From GCA-2746365 sp963711255 (GTDB taxonomy: Bacteria > Pseudomonadota > Gammaproteobacteria > SZUA-229), in assembly GCA_963711255.1 (NCBI GenBank), contig CAVQDO010000016.1, positions 62,001-126,000 on the forward strand: DNA of 64,000 nucleotides, written 5' to 3'. This document shows, piece by piece, positions 25,393 through 34,792 of the stretch; positions within the stretch are counted from its first letter, which is position 1; each line of letters starts with the position of its first letter. The translations under genes were made by a program, and so were the position numbers. The notes under the pieces are model-generated. The model was not told where the DNA came from and ran no database searches. It worked only from the letters and a program-made list of their open reading frames with translations.

Positions 25393-28300
25393 TTAATACA
25401 TTATCTGTATTTGTTCGGGGCCGAAAACCTTATCCAGGCGGGTAAGCAGATCATCAGAGGGAACCACGTTCCATTCTTCACCCAGCACAAACTGTGAAAC
25501 ATCAGCGCCGCTATTGTACTCTATATTAACAGGGCAATTCCCTTCTCTATAAGTATGTAATACTTCACTGAGCTGCTGGCTGATGCTCGCATCGGACCAG
25601 TTGCCATTCACTTTTGTTTTATCCAGCTTAATTTGCAGGCCCCTGGCAAAATGCTCCCTTGCCTGAGTCATAGTATAAATAGTTGTCGCGTTTACTGAAT
25701 AAGCAGCATTAAAATCATCATAACTGACGCTACCGATAACAACGCATACCTTATCTTTTACCATTGCATGGCCATACTGCTCGAAAACCTCTTCATACAT
25801 AACGACTTCGATACGCGCAGTTCTATCATCTAACACACCGGTAACAATTTTACTGCCGGTCTTAGTTTTACGTACCCGCATACCGATCAACAGCCCTGCC
25901 AGGCAAAACTGCCTTGTATCTTTTTTACGGTACCCACCATAACCACCCGATCCACCCTGTCCACCACGGCCGCTGTCTGGAACAAGGTCAGGTACTTTGG
26001 AAAAACGGCATTCTGTAAAACGCCTTAATTCGTGCTCGTAACGTGAAATAGGATGGCCGGTCAGGTATAAACCCAGTGTTTCTTTTTCATTGGAAAGCCG
26101 AATCTCATCATCCCAGTCTTCCACTTCGACAATGTGCACATTGGCATGTGTATCCGGTTCGTCAGATGAACCGAACATATCATCCTGACCAACACTGGCA
26201 TTTTTCTGGTTTTGTTCCGCCAGCTGCACAGCATTGCTTAAACTGGCGATCAGGCTGGCGCGGTTAGGGCCGAGCGAATCCATGGCGCCGGATTTAATCA
26301 GGGCTTCCATGACACGTCGATTGACCTTACGGGTATCGCTGCGGCGGCAGAAGTCATATAAGTCTGAAAACGCACCGTTTGCATCACGCTCAGCAATAAT
26401 GCCGTCCAGCGCTGCTTCACCTACCCCTTTTAATGCACCCAGGCCATATAACACGGACTGATTATCGGGCACGCTAAACTGGTAAACCGAATGGTTAATA
26501 TCGGGCGGCAGTACTTTAACATTCTGCTCATGGCAGTCTTCAATCAAACCCACCACTTTATCGGTATTATCCATATCCGCCGATAACACCGCGGCCATAA
26601 ACTCGGCCGGGTAATGTGCTTTTAGCCAGGCGGTTTGATAAGACAGCAAGGCATAGGCGGCGGAGTGCGACTTATTAAAACCGTAACCGGCAAACTTCTC
26701 CATCAGGTCGAAAATATGGGTTGCCAGATCAGCATCAACGTCACGTGCAACTGCACCCTGCATAAACAGCTCGCGCTGCTCGGCCATAACTTCGGCTTTT
26801 TTCTTACCCATGGCGCGGCGCAGCATATCCGCACCGCCCAATGTGTAATTTGCCAGCACCTGGGCAATCTGCATTACCTGTTCCTGGTAGAGAATGACAC
26901 CGTAGGTCGGCGTCAGCACCTGCTCAAGATCGGGGTGGAAATAGTCGACTTCGGCACGGCCATGTTTACGATTGATAAAGTCATCTACCATGCCCGACTG
27001 CAATGGACCAGGACGAAACAGTGCAACCAGAGCGACGATATCTTCAAAACTATCGGGCTGCAAACGGGTAATCAGGTCTTTCATACCGCGAGATTCAAGC
27101 TGGAAAACCGCCGTGGTATTGGCCGCCTGCAACAGATCAAATGCCGCTTTATCATCCAGCGGCAAATGTTCGATTTCCAGTGGCGCTTCATTTTCTATAC
27201 TGCGGCGGCGGTTAACGTGTTTTACCGCCCAGTCAATAATGGTTAGGGTTCGCAGTCCGAGAAAATCGAACTTCACCAGCCCTACTGCCTCAACGTCATC
27301 CTTGTCGAACTGGGTGACCACGCTCTGGCCGCCTTCTTCACAGTACAGCGGGCTAAAATCGGTCAGCACGGTTGGTGAAATCACCACACCACCGGCGTGC
27401 TTACCGGCATTCCTTGCCAGACCCTCCAGCGACAATGCCATATTAAGCATTTCGGTGACTTCTTCTTCGTTTTCGTAAGCGGCTTTCAGTTCTTCTGATT
27501 CTTCAAGCGCTTTCGGCAAGGTCATGCCAATTTCAAACGGAATCATTTTCGCCAGGCGATCAACAAAACCATAAGGATGCCCCATGACACGGCCAACATC
27601 TCGCACCACCGCTTTAGCCGCCATGGTTCCGTAAGTAATGATCTGTGAAACACTTTCGCGGCCGTATTTTTGCGCCACATAATCAATCACACGGTCGCGG
27701 CCGTCCATGCAGAAGTCGACATCGAAATCCGGCAGCGAGACGCGTTCCGGGTTCAGGAAGCGCTCGAACAGTAAATCAAACGCCAGCGGATCAAGGTCAG
27801 TAATTTTCAGCGCATAAGCAACCAGTGAACCGGCACCTGAACCACGTCCCGGCCCTACCGGGATACCGTTATCTTTCGACCACTGAATAAAATCGGCAAC
27901 AATCAAAAAGTAACCGGGAAAGCCCATGTCATTAATAACGTCAAGCTCAACCTGTAGTCGATCATCATATTCCTTTCGCTTCTCGGCGTAGTCGTCCGCC
28001 GCTTCATCCAGTAAAACTTTGAGGCGCAGCTCCAGGCCTTCACGAGAAACCCGGCAGAAATAACTTTCTTCGGTTTCGCCTTCGGGTATCGGAAACTGCG
28101 GCAGGAAGCTTTCACCGAGACGTATTTCAAGGTTACAGCGCTTGGCAATTTCAACCGTATTCGCCAGTGCTTCAGGAATATCTTCGAACAGCTGCTGCAT
28201 TTCTTCGCTACTGCGCAAATACTGCTGTTCACTGTAGTTTTTTGAGCGCCGCGGATCGTCCAGGGTACGACCATCGTGAATACAGACACGGGCCTCATGC

Positions 28301-28938
28301 GCATCAAACTCTTCAGCCTTTAGAAAACGCACATCATTGGTGGCAACCACCGGCACACCATATTCAAGTGCCAGTTCAACCGCGTCAGCAATATACTGCT
28401 CCTCGTTTTCACGGCCGGTACGCTGCAACTCAATATAAAAACGGTCACCGAAGCAGTCAAGCCAGGCCTGCAGGCGCCGCCTGGCCAGCTCACCCTGACC
28501 GGCGAGCAGTGCCCGGCCTATATCACCCTGCCTGCCGCCTGATAAAACAATAAGGCCTTCCGCTCGCTGCTCAATCCATTCAGCCTGGATGATTGGCACA
28601 CCACGGTGCTGGCCCTCAAGGTAACTTTTTGAAATGAGTTCGGACAGGTTGAGATAACCGGCTTTATTCTGCGCCAGCAGCACCATCTGAAAGGGTGCTT
28701 CCTGGTCGTCGCCGTAGCGTACCAGTGCATCAACGCCAATTAAGGGCTTAATACCGGTGCCAAGGGCGGCACGGGTAAACTTGACCATGGCGAAAAGGTT
28801 GCTCTGGTCAGTCAGGGCGACAGCTGGCATATTGTTTTCAGCCAGCGCCGCCATCAGCGGCTTGACACGCACCACACCATCAACCAGTGAGTATTCTGTG
28901 TGTACTCTCAGGTGAATGAAACTGGGTTGCGATGTCAC
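25393..28938 (-). CDS. dnaE: DNA polymerase III subunit alpha
   Basis: Replicative polymerase catalytic subunit. The 1,181 residues (E. coli 1,160) begin with the PHP domain (FIHLRVHTEYSLVDGVVR) and continue into the C-family polymerase core with PGRGSGAGSLVAYAL and SLPDFDVDFCMDGRDRVIDYV, which carry catalytic aspartates. They are followed by the FDFLGLRTLTIID region, the helix-hairpin-helix and beta-binding segments, and a C-terminal OB fold (about 980-1100). A glycine-rich insert RGGQGGSGGYGG lies near residues 990-1005, before the OB fold. The start is GTG with GAGG 8 bases upstream. rnhB is upstream on the same strand, the usual rnhB-dnaE pair. Confidence 0.97.
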   Translation of the reverse strand: MTSQPSFIHLRVHTEYSLVDGVVRVKPLMAALAENNMPAVALTDQSNLFAMVKFTRAALGTGIKPLIGVDALVRYGDDQEAPFQMVLLAQNKAGYLNLSELISKSYLEGQHRGVPIIQAEWIEQRAEGLIVLSGGRQGDIGRALLAGQGELARRRLQAWLDCFGDRFYIELQRTGRENEEQYIADAVELALEYGVPVVATNDVRFLKAEEFDAHEARVCIHDGRTLDDPRRSKNYSEQQYLRSSEEMQQLFEDIPEALANTVEIAKRCNLEIRLGESFLPQFPIPEGETEESYFCRVSREGLELRLKVLLDEAADDYAEKRKEYDDRLQVELDVINDMGFPGYFLIVADFIQWSKDNGIPVGPGRGSGAGSLVAYALKITDLDPLAFDLLFERFLNPERVSLPDFDVDFCMDGRDRVIDYVAQKYGRESVSQIITYGTMAAKAVVRDVGRVMGHPYGFVDRLAKMIPFEIGMTLPKALEESEELKAAYENEEEVTEMLNMALSLEGLARNAGKHAGGVVISPTVLTDFSPLYCEEGGQSVVTQFDKDDVEAVGLVKFDFLGLRTLTIIDWAVKHVNRRRSIENEAPLEIEHLPLDDKAAFDLLQAANTTAVFQLESRGMKDLITRLQPDSFEDIVALVALFRPGPLQSGMVDDFINRKHGRAEVDYFHPDLEQVLTPTYGVILYQEQVMQIAQVLANYTLGGADMLRRAMGKKKAEVMAEQRELFMQGAVARDVDADLATHIFDLMEKFAGYGFNKSHSAAYALLSYQTAWLKAHYPAEFMAAVLSADMDNTDKVVGLIEDCHEQNVKVLPPDINHSVYQFSVPDNQSVLYGLGALKGVGEAALDGIIAERDANGAFSDLYDFCRRSDTRKVNRRVMEALIKSGAMDSLGPNRASLIASLSNAVQLAEQNQKNASVGQDDMFGSSDEPDTHANVHIVEVEDWDDEIRLSNEKETLGLYLTGHPISRYEHELRRFTECRFSKVPDLVPDSGRGGQGGSGGYGGYRKKDTRQFCLAGLLIGMRVRKTKTGSKIVTGVLDDRTARIEVVMYEEVFEQYGHAMVKDKVCVVIGSVSYDDFNAAYSVNATTIYTMTQAREHFARGLQIKLDKTKVNGNWSDASISQQLSEVLHTYREGNCPVNIEYNSGADVSQFVLGEEWNVVPSDDLLTRLDKVFGPEQIQIMY

Positions 28939-29071
28939 GTAAATGCCTCTGTTTAAATGGTGCTTTAGTCTACCAAATCAACCATCGGTAAACAGCAAAT
29001 TAACGCGGTGAAATTGAATTATTTTTAACAATAGCCAGCAGCAACCGCCTGATGCCCCGCCCGGGAGAATA

Positions 29072-29142
29072 AAAAGAAATGCCTGAACAATAGAGCAAGT
29101 ATAAAAGTCCACGCTCTACCGCCGCTGGTATCCCTCAGGCAT
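29072..29142 (-). terminator. Nested inverted repeat overlapping the rnhB stop codon
   Basis: On the minus strand ATGCCTGA (which contains the rnhB stop TGA) pairs with TCAGGCAT, and within it TAGAGC pairs with GCTCTA. A T-rich TTCTTTTTATTC follows. This looks like a terminator for rnhB whose stem starts inside the coding region, which would separate dnaE expression from rnhB. The loop regions are long, so stability is uncertain. Confidence 0.5.
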
Positions 29143-29752
29143 CTGACATTAAATGTAAGGCAGCGCGAACCGGCGCGTAGCTGCGCCTGTGTTCTGGACA
29201 GGGCCCGATAGAATTAAGGATTTCACGGTGGACTTTTGTCGGGTAACCTTTATGTTTATCAAACCCATATTCAGGGTATTGTTGATGCAGGCTCAGCATT
29301 TGTGCATCCCGTTCAACCTTGGCCAGAATCGAAGCCGCACTTATTTCAGCGACACGGGAATCGCCTTTTATAATGGCCGTATTATCACAGAAACAGTCGA
29401 GCAGGTTTTTGTTGCCATCGACAAAAATATGATCCGGTCTAACAGCCAGTCTTTCGGCAGCAGTTTTCATCGCCAGCAACGAGGCCTGTAAAATATTAAT
29501 CTCATCAATTTGCTGTGGCGTAATACTAACCACGGCCCAGGCAAGTGCTTTTTTCCGGATTTCATCAGCCAGCAGCAAACGTTTTTTCTCTGACAGTTTT
29601 TTCGAATCATCCAGACCCTGAACAGGTGCCGACGGATCAAGTATAACGGCAGCAGCAACCACGTTACCGGCTAAAGGTCCACGCCCGGCTTCATCCGTTC
29701 CTGCCAGCAGGCCCTGTATACTGGGCAAATCTTCCTGCAATGTTATTTTCAT
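29135..29752 (-). CDS. rnhB: Ribonuclease HII
   Basis: Endonuclease that cuts RNA in RNA-DNA hybrids and starts removal of single ribonucleotides from DNA. The 205 residues carry GTDEAGRGPLAG (about 18-29) with the first Asp-Glu of the active site, LDDSKKLSEKKR, HIFVDGNK, and ASILAKVERDAQM followed by YGFDKHKGYPT. All four catalytic acids appear to be present. It is upstream of dnaE and divergent from lpxB. In most relatives lpxB lies directly upstream on the same strand, so an inversion is implied here. The window also contains type I RNase H (rnhA). Confidence 0.95.
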   Translation of the reverse strand: MKITLQEDLPSIQGLLAGTDEAGRGPLAGNVVAAAVILDPSAPVQGLDDSKKLSEKKRLLLADEIRKKALAWAVVSITPQQIDEINILQASLLAMKTAAERLAVRPDHIFVDGNKNLLDCFCDNTAIIKGDSRVAEISAASILAKVERDAQMLSLHQQYPEYGFDKHKGYPTKVHREILNSIGPCPEHRRSYAPVRAALHLMSDA

Positions 29753-29804
29753 TATTGTATTATCCAGCCCTTAGATTAAAGCCAGTCATTGAGACCGGCT
29801 CTGC

Positions 29805-29846
29805 CAGTACGCCTGCCGTATACTGTCAGCGTACTGCCTGTATAAT
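29805..29846 (+). promoter_or_regulatory. lpxB promoter -10 with adjacent inverted repeat
   Basis: A perfect TATAAT lies at 29841-29846, 23 bases before the lpxB start codon, without a recognisable -35. Just upstream is an inverted repeat CAGTACGC-N16-GCGTACTG (29805-29836), which covers the place of the -35 element. This arrangement would suit an activator or repressor. Confidence 0.4.
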
Positions 29847-29869
29847 AACAAAAAAAACGTAGCCATATT

Positions 29870-31036
29870 GTGCCCATAGAAACCATAAAAGATCATCAAA
29901 AACAGATCGTGATCGTCGCCGGTGAAGCCTCTGGTGATGCCCATGCTGCCCGCCTGGTGACAGAATTGAAAAAACTGGATAACAACATCTCGTATCGTGG
30001 TATGGGCGGTGACAACCTGCGTAATGCCGGTGTTGATGTATTTATTGACATGGCCGAGCTTGCTGTAGTTGGCATTGTAGAAGTACTGCTGAAATACAAC
30101 ATGATCAAGGCAGAGCTGAATAAGTTAAAACAGAATATCGCCAATAACCCGCCAGATCTTCTAATCCTTGTTGATTACCAGGAATTTAACCAGCGGCTGG
30201 CCGCCTATGCCAAGAGCATCGGCATTAAAGTGTTATTTTATATTGGCCCGCAGGTCTGGGCATGGCGGCCAAAACGCGTCCACAAAATGGCAAAGATCGT
30301 TGACCACATGGCGGTAATACTGCCGTTTGAAAAAGAGCTTTATGCAGAAGCCGATGTAGCTGTCACCTTTACCGGCCACCCGCTAACCGATGAAGTTATC
30401 GCCGACAAAACAAAACAGCAGGCACGTACTCAATTACAGATTGAGGACAGGACTACCGTCGGCCTGTTTCCAGGCAGCCGCAGCGGCGAAATAAAACGGG
30501 TACTGCCAATTCTGCTTGAAACGGCACAGATACTAATAAAAGAAAAACCCGGCATTCAATTTGTCCTGCCCGTTGCCAGTACCATTAAAGACGAAGACCT
30601 GGCTCCCTTTAAGGAAACCCTTGAAAGCCTGGCGGTTAACACTACCAGCCAGCCGTTTTATGACGTTATCCAATCCTGCGATATCATACTAAGTGCATCA
30701 GGTACTGCCATACTCGAAATCGGCCTGCTGGAAGTTCCCATGGTAATCGTCTTTAAAATTGCCGCGCTTAGCCATTTCATCTTAAGTAAAATGGTTAGCG
30801 TCAAGCACCTGGGACTGGTTAACATTATTCCGGGCAAAGAAATTGTTAAGGAATTCATTCAGCAAAATGCTGTGCCGGCAGACATTGCCGAAGAAGCACT
30901 GCGACTGCTCAACGACAAGCAATACTATGAAAATATGCGTCATGAACTATCATTAATACGTCAGCAGCTGGGTGACGGCAATGGCTCCAGGAATGTTGCC
31001 AGGCTTGCATACGAAATGCTGCATGAAAATGACTAG
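29870..31036 (+). CDS. lpxB: Lipid-A-disaccharide synthase
   Basis: GT19 glycosyltransferase that joins UDP-2,3-diacylglucosamine and lipid X to make the lipid A disaccharide at the inner membrane. The 388 residues (E. coli 382) contain VIVAGEASGDAHAARL near the N-terminus, YRGMGGDNLRNAGV, PDLLILVDYQEFN, YIGPQVWAWRPKRVHKM, LFPGSRSGEIKRVLP and SASGTAILEIGLLEVPMV. The start is GTG. Its usual partners lpxD-fabZ-lpxA are absent; instead it is divergent from rnhB-dnaE and followed by mlaA after about 60 bases. It links LPS synthesis and outer-membrane lipid asymmetry in one possible transcript. Confidence 0.95.
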   Translation: MPIETIKDHQKQIVIVAGEASGDAHAARLVTELKKLDNNISYRGMGGDNLRNAGVDVFIDMAELAVVGIVEVLLKYNMIKAELNKLKQNIANNPPDLLILVDYQEFNQRLAAYAKSIGIKVLFYIGPQVWAWRPKRVHKMAKIVDHMAVILPFEKELYAEADVAVTFTGHPLTDEVIADKTKQQARTQLQIEDRTTVGLFPGSRSGEIKRVLPILLETAQILIKEKPGIQFVLPVASTIKDEDLAPFKETLESLAVNTTSQPFYDVIQSCDIILSASGTAILEIGLLEVPMVIVFKIAALSHFILSKMVSVKHLGLVNIIPGKEIVKEFIQQNAVPADIAEEALRLLNDKQYYENMRHELSLIRQQLGDGNGSRNVARLAYEMLHEND

Positions 31037-31098
31037 TCGCATAATTAAAACAGACAGAACAACAATAAAAAAACGCTGTTACTGCAGCCCGAACTTTC

Positions 31099-31942
31099 GT
31101 GAATAAATATAAAAATAAATTTCTACTTAACTGCACTCTCATTATTAGTTTTCTGATAATGACTGGATGCGCTACTATCGAGGGCCCGGCGAATCCAGAC
31201 GACCCCCTTGAACGATACAACCGCAGCATGTTTGCTTTTAACGAGAGCGTCGACAAATATGCCTTCAAACCGGCGGCAGAGGGTTATAACTTCATTATGC
31301 CTTCATTTGCCAGCAAAGGCGTAAGTAACTTTTTTAGCAACCTTGATGACATTGTTGTTTTCTTTAACCAGATACTACAGTTTAAATTCCACGACGCTAC
31401 TGCAACCTCTGCACGGCTGGTATTTAACACAACGTTTGGCCTGTTAGGTTTGATTGATGTCGCATCGGATATGGACCTGCCAAAACACAATGAAGACTTC
31501 GGCCAGACGCTGGCATCATGGGGCGTTGACAGCGGTCCATTTATTGTACTTGCCGCTTCTTGGCCCGTTAACTGTTCGAGATACTGCCGGCCTCGCAGTC
31601 GACTGGACCTTCTTTGATCCTGTGCTTAATCGCCAGACACTCAGACAAAGCCTGTTGACACTGACGGTTAAATATATCGATATACGCGCTGGTTTATTAA
31701 AGGCAAGTAACATTCTCGATGAGACTATTCCGGACAAGTACGCGTTTGTCCGTGACGCTTACCTGCAAAGACGGGAGTTTCTTATCCACGATGGAAACCC
31801 GCCTGATTACTTCACTGAAGAAGAGTTATTCAACGATGAAGACCTGTTTAAAGACGAAGATCTGTTCAAACAGGAAGGCCTGAACGAAGGCATGAATGAA
31901 GACGGCCTGTTACTTGAAGTCGCACCCTCAAAAGAGCAATAA
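31099..31942 (+). pseudogene. mlaA: MlaA (VacJ) lipoprotein gene interrupted by a +1 frameshift
   Basis: MlaA is the outer-membrane ring lipoprotein that removes phospholipid from the outer leaflet and hands it to MlaC. From a GTG at 31099 the first frame gives a lipoprotein signal (lipobox ending MTGC, Cys24), DPLERYNRSMFAFNESVDKY and GLLGLIDVASDMDLPKHNEDFGQTLASWGVDSGPFIVL. It then falls out of frame and stops at 31617. The continuation, PLLGPLTVRDTAGLAVDWTF and the rest of the domain, is in the next frame to 31942. One extra base within 31549-31552 (CTTG where CTG is expected) explains it. The C-terminus ends in an acidic repeat (NDEDLF, KDEDLF). It may be a real mutation, a sequencing error, or less likely programmed slippage. 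Confidence 0.85.
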
Positions 31943-31973
31943 ACGGAAACAGGATTATCTGCAGTTACGTTAA

Positions 31974-33701
31974 TTAGATATTTTCGTCTATCCGAATGCA
32001 GTTACGGCCGTTTTGTTTAGCCTTGTAGCAGGCCACATCAGCCGCACTCACAACCTGCTCTACCGTAGCGCCAGGAAACAGACGGGTAATACCGATACTG
32101 ACACCGATACTAAAACATTGCGCACGCCAGTTAAATTCGAAATTAGCGATAAGCTTTTGCAGTTTTTCGGCAAGTTTTATTGCTGCATTTAATGGACAGT
32201 GCTCCATCAAAACAACAAATTCATCACCACCAAGCCTGGCCAGGGTGTCACGCGAACGGATGTTCTCACGCAATATCGACGTTACCTGGCGCAATAGTTC
32301 GTCACCGGCGGCATGGCCGTGCGTATCATTAATGATCTTAAATTCATCAAGATCAAGAAAGCACAGTATGTGTACATCTTTGTCAGTGGTTTCCGCAAGT
32401 ACACGCTGCAACCGGTTCTCCAGTTCACGGCGGTTAATCAGTTTTGTTAACGAGTCATGGGTGGCATGAAATGCCAGTTTTTTCTGTAATTCCCGTCGAA
32501 CAGTGATATCACGGCAAACAACCAGCAAACGGGGATCGTAGGCATCTTCATCCAGCTTTACCCGCTGGTGTACCCATAAACCCGAACCATCACTTCTTAG
32601 CATCTTGTACTCGATGCCTTCATCATCCTTACCGCTAAGAAACACTTTACCAATATGAGCAATAACCCGCTCCACATCAGCCTTATCAATTATCATGGTT
32701 GCGTGTTTACCCAGCAGCTCTTCCCTGCTATAGCCAAGCATGTCCGCACCTGTCTGGTTAATCGACAGGATTTCACCGTTTTCATTGATGGTTGTGTATA
32801 TATCGGGAGCAAGATCATATAGTGCCTGGTAGCGTGCTTCACTTTCCAGTAATGCCTGCTCATACCTGACGGTCTCGGTGACATTGCGAAACATACCTCG
32901 CGTTGATGTGACCACACCATTTTTAATGATACTGCCACATTCACCAATAAGATGAAGGGTTTCACCTGACTTTGTCAGAAATTTAAAATCGATTGTTGGC
33001 AAACGCCTGCCGGACTGCAAACGCTCGAAACGCTTCGAACAACTGTGCCGGCTTTCCGGGTGTAACACATCGGTGAGTTTGAGTGATTTTAGTTCTTCGC
33101 GAGTAAAACCCATCGCCTTATGCCAGGTATCATTGGTATAGATAAAGCTGCCATCAGGGGCAATACATTGAATTAAGTCGCCCGTGTTATTAAAGATATC
33201 TTTATATTGCTCAACGCTTTCTATTAATTCATGTTCAAGCTGTGACTGTTGATTTATACGCTTAAAGCGGTTAATTAATGTATTAATAGCAACCGGAAGA
33301 ATCTGTAAAAACGGGAGATCATTTTGAATAAGCTGGCAGTGATCATATTCCAGACAATGGAGAGCAGCATTTAGCGAACCGGTACCAGTAATTAATATAA
33401 TAGGCAGCGACAGGGAAAGGTCTTCAAAAATTTCAAGAATATCATTGGCAGAAAAATCAACCAGCTCCATCTCACTGATCAGCAGTTGCCAGTTCTGTGC
33501 TTCCGGCCGCAAGGGCTGTGCTGAAGTTGATATCGGAGTGACTGACCCCGTTATCGGCTGAGCTAGCGCCTCGGTCAATTCCTGTCGGGTACCTACCCGG
33601 TAAAAATTATAATCGTAAGAATGCGGTTTAAGTGCTTTTTTAATTGCCTTAGCGGTATCTGCAGAGCCCACTATTAATACATTTAATGTATCAGCCGACA
33701 T
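31974..33701 (-). CDS. PAS-PAS-GGDEF diguanylate cyclase with N-terminal pseudo-receiver
   Basis: Predicted cytosolic c-di-GMP synthase of 575 residues. Residues 1-150 look like a receiver fold without the phospho-acceptor (the expected Asp region reads LLISEMEL). Two PAS domains follow (about 165-285 and 285-405), the second ending with the HATHDSLTKLINRRELENRL entry to GGDEF. The active site is LARLGGDEFVVL, and the inhibitory site RSRD lies five residues before it, so product inhibition is expected. The ATG at 33701 is preceded by an in-frame TTG, which I reject. It is monocistronic, converging on mlaA. No sensor ligand can be inferred. Confidence 0.9.
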   Translation of the reverse strand: MSADTLNVLIVGSADTAKAIKKALKPHSYDYNFYRVGTRQELTEALAQPITGSVTPISTSAQPLRPEAQNWQLLISEMELVDFSANDILEIFEDLSLSLPIILITGTGSLNAALHCLEYDHCQLIQNDLPFLQILPVAINTLINRFKRINQQSQLEHELIESVEQYKDIFNNTGDLIQCIAPDGSFIYTNDTWHKAMGFTREELKSLKLTDVLHPESRHSCSKRFERLQSGRRLPTIDFKFLTKSGETLHLIGECGSIIKNGVVTSTRGMFRNVTETVRYEQALLESEARYQALYDLAPDIYTTINENGEILSINQTGADMLGYSREELLGKHATMIIDKADVERVIAHIGKVFLSGKDDEGIEYKMLRSDGSGLWVHQRVKLDEDAYDPRLLVVCRDITVRRELQKKLAFHATHDSLTKLINRRELENRLQRVLAETTDKDVHILCFLDLDEFKIINDTHGHAAGDELLRQVTSILRENIRSRDTLARLGGDEFVVLMEHCPLNAAIKLAEKLQKLIANFEFNWRAQCFSIGVSIGITRLFPGATVEQVVSAADVACYKAKQNGRNCIRIDENI

Positions 33702-34029
33702 CAATCCGCCCCATCTTAAAACCCGCCCGAATTCTTAGTATCAAGTTTTGCCTGTTAACATAGTCCATTTATTTACCCTTTAAGATCCTGATATCAGGTT
33801 TTGAAAATCAGCAGTTAACATTCGTTATTCAGGCTGCTTCAATCTCATCAAAAATGTGCTTAACATTGCCATGCTGTGTTTTTATCGCAGTATCATTTTC
33901 AGCAATTACCTTTTCATTCATCCGGCTTTGTCCCTGCCCTGTGCCATTGTCACCGGCTAATCCATCATTGACAAGTCCTGCATTGTATATTAGTATTTTC
34001 TAATATACGTTTACTAACATGACTTATCA
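33702..34029. promoter_or_regulatory. Divergent promoter region between the diguanylate cyclase and yceI genes
   Basis: About 330 bases without a gene. It contains a perfect stem-loop GTATATTAG-N6-CTAATATAC (33985-34008) 21 bases before the yceI start, a 12-base palindrome CCTGATATCAGG (33787-33798), and two related motifs with TATCA[A/G]GTTTTG followed by GTTAACAT at 33739-33761 and 33792-33821. These suggest operator sites, but no regulator can be named. No SD is obvious before yceI. Confidence 0.4.
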
Positions 34030-34695
34030 ATGAAAATTCACGGTAAATATTTAATTGCCAGCTGTTTTTTACTGGCACTCAATCTGCTGCCTGTTAGTAC
34101 CTTTGCCACGACCAATGAACCCTGCGCCGCTTTTAAAGATGCGCATATTAACCCTTCATTAATAGCAACAATGCTAAAGGCTGCAGAAGACGGGCACCTG
34201 TACCAGATAAAAGTGGACAGCTCTAAAATGGGCTTTTGTGTGGATAGCCCGCTGGGTATGGTTAGCGGAAATTTTCAGCAATTCGATGGTGGCATTGCAT
34301 TAAAAGAGCCGAGCAATCATACCCTGGTAAGTATCGATGTTAACAGCCTTGAAACGGACCTGCCGCTGACCGAAAAACTGCTTAAAGGAGACACGTTTTT
34401 TAATGCAGAGAATTATCCAGAGATGATTTTTATCAGTACCGGTTTTGAATGGCTAAGTGAAACACGGGGCGTACTGAAAGGCGACCTGAGCATGCATGGT
34501 GTTACCCGTGCAATTGCTTTTTATGTTGAAATCATAGAACTCGACGCTGAGCTGGGTGATGCCGATACTATTCTTGTTAAAGCAACAACAACCGTACAGC
34601 GTTCACAGTTTGATATGTCAACTCTTGCACCCTACGTTAGTGACAGGGTTAAATTATGCATGAGTGTAGAAGCCGAAAGATACAAATCACTTTAG
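34030..34695 (+). CDS. YceI-family periplasmic protein
   Basis: A 221-residue protein with a Sec signal peptide (about 1-26, ending in FA before TTNEPC). The mature part is a YceI lipocalin-like barrel that in relatives binds polyisoprenoid chains. Family features are SKMGFCVDSPLGMVSGNFQQFDG (about 64-86), FFNAENYPEMIFISTGFEW, the signature LKGDLSMHGVTRAIAFYVEI and RSQFDMSTLAPYVSDRVKL. Two or three cysteines are present. It stands alone downstream of a strong inverted repeat; no cytochrome b561 partner, common beside yceI, is present. Confidence 0.9.
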   Translation: MKIHGKYLIASCFLLALNLLPVSTFATTNEPCAAFKDAHINPSLIATMLKAAEDGHLYQIKVDSSKMGFCVDSPLGMVSGNFQQFDGGIALKEPSNHTLVSIDVNSLETDLPLTEKLLKGDTFFNAENYPEMIFISTGFEWLSETRGVLKGDLSMHGVTRAIAFYVEIIELDAELGDADTILVKATTTVQRSQFDMSTLAPYVSDRVKLCMSVEAERYKSL

Positions 34696-34792
34696 CAGTT
34701 TCTCTTTTTTTCGAAGCAATACTGGCGAGCGTGATTTATAGATCTGATTTATTTCCTGAATTGCTGGCTGATAGAATCACAAGCTTAAAACG

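Noticed and set aside
26635..27478. Long plus-strand frames opposite dnaE (203 and 168 codons)
   Set aside because: They are antisense shadows of the polymerase coding sequence and show no family similarity.
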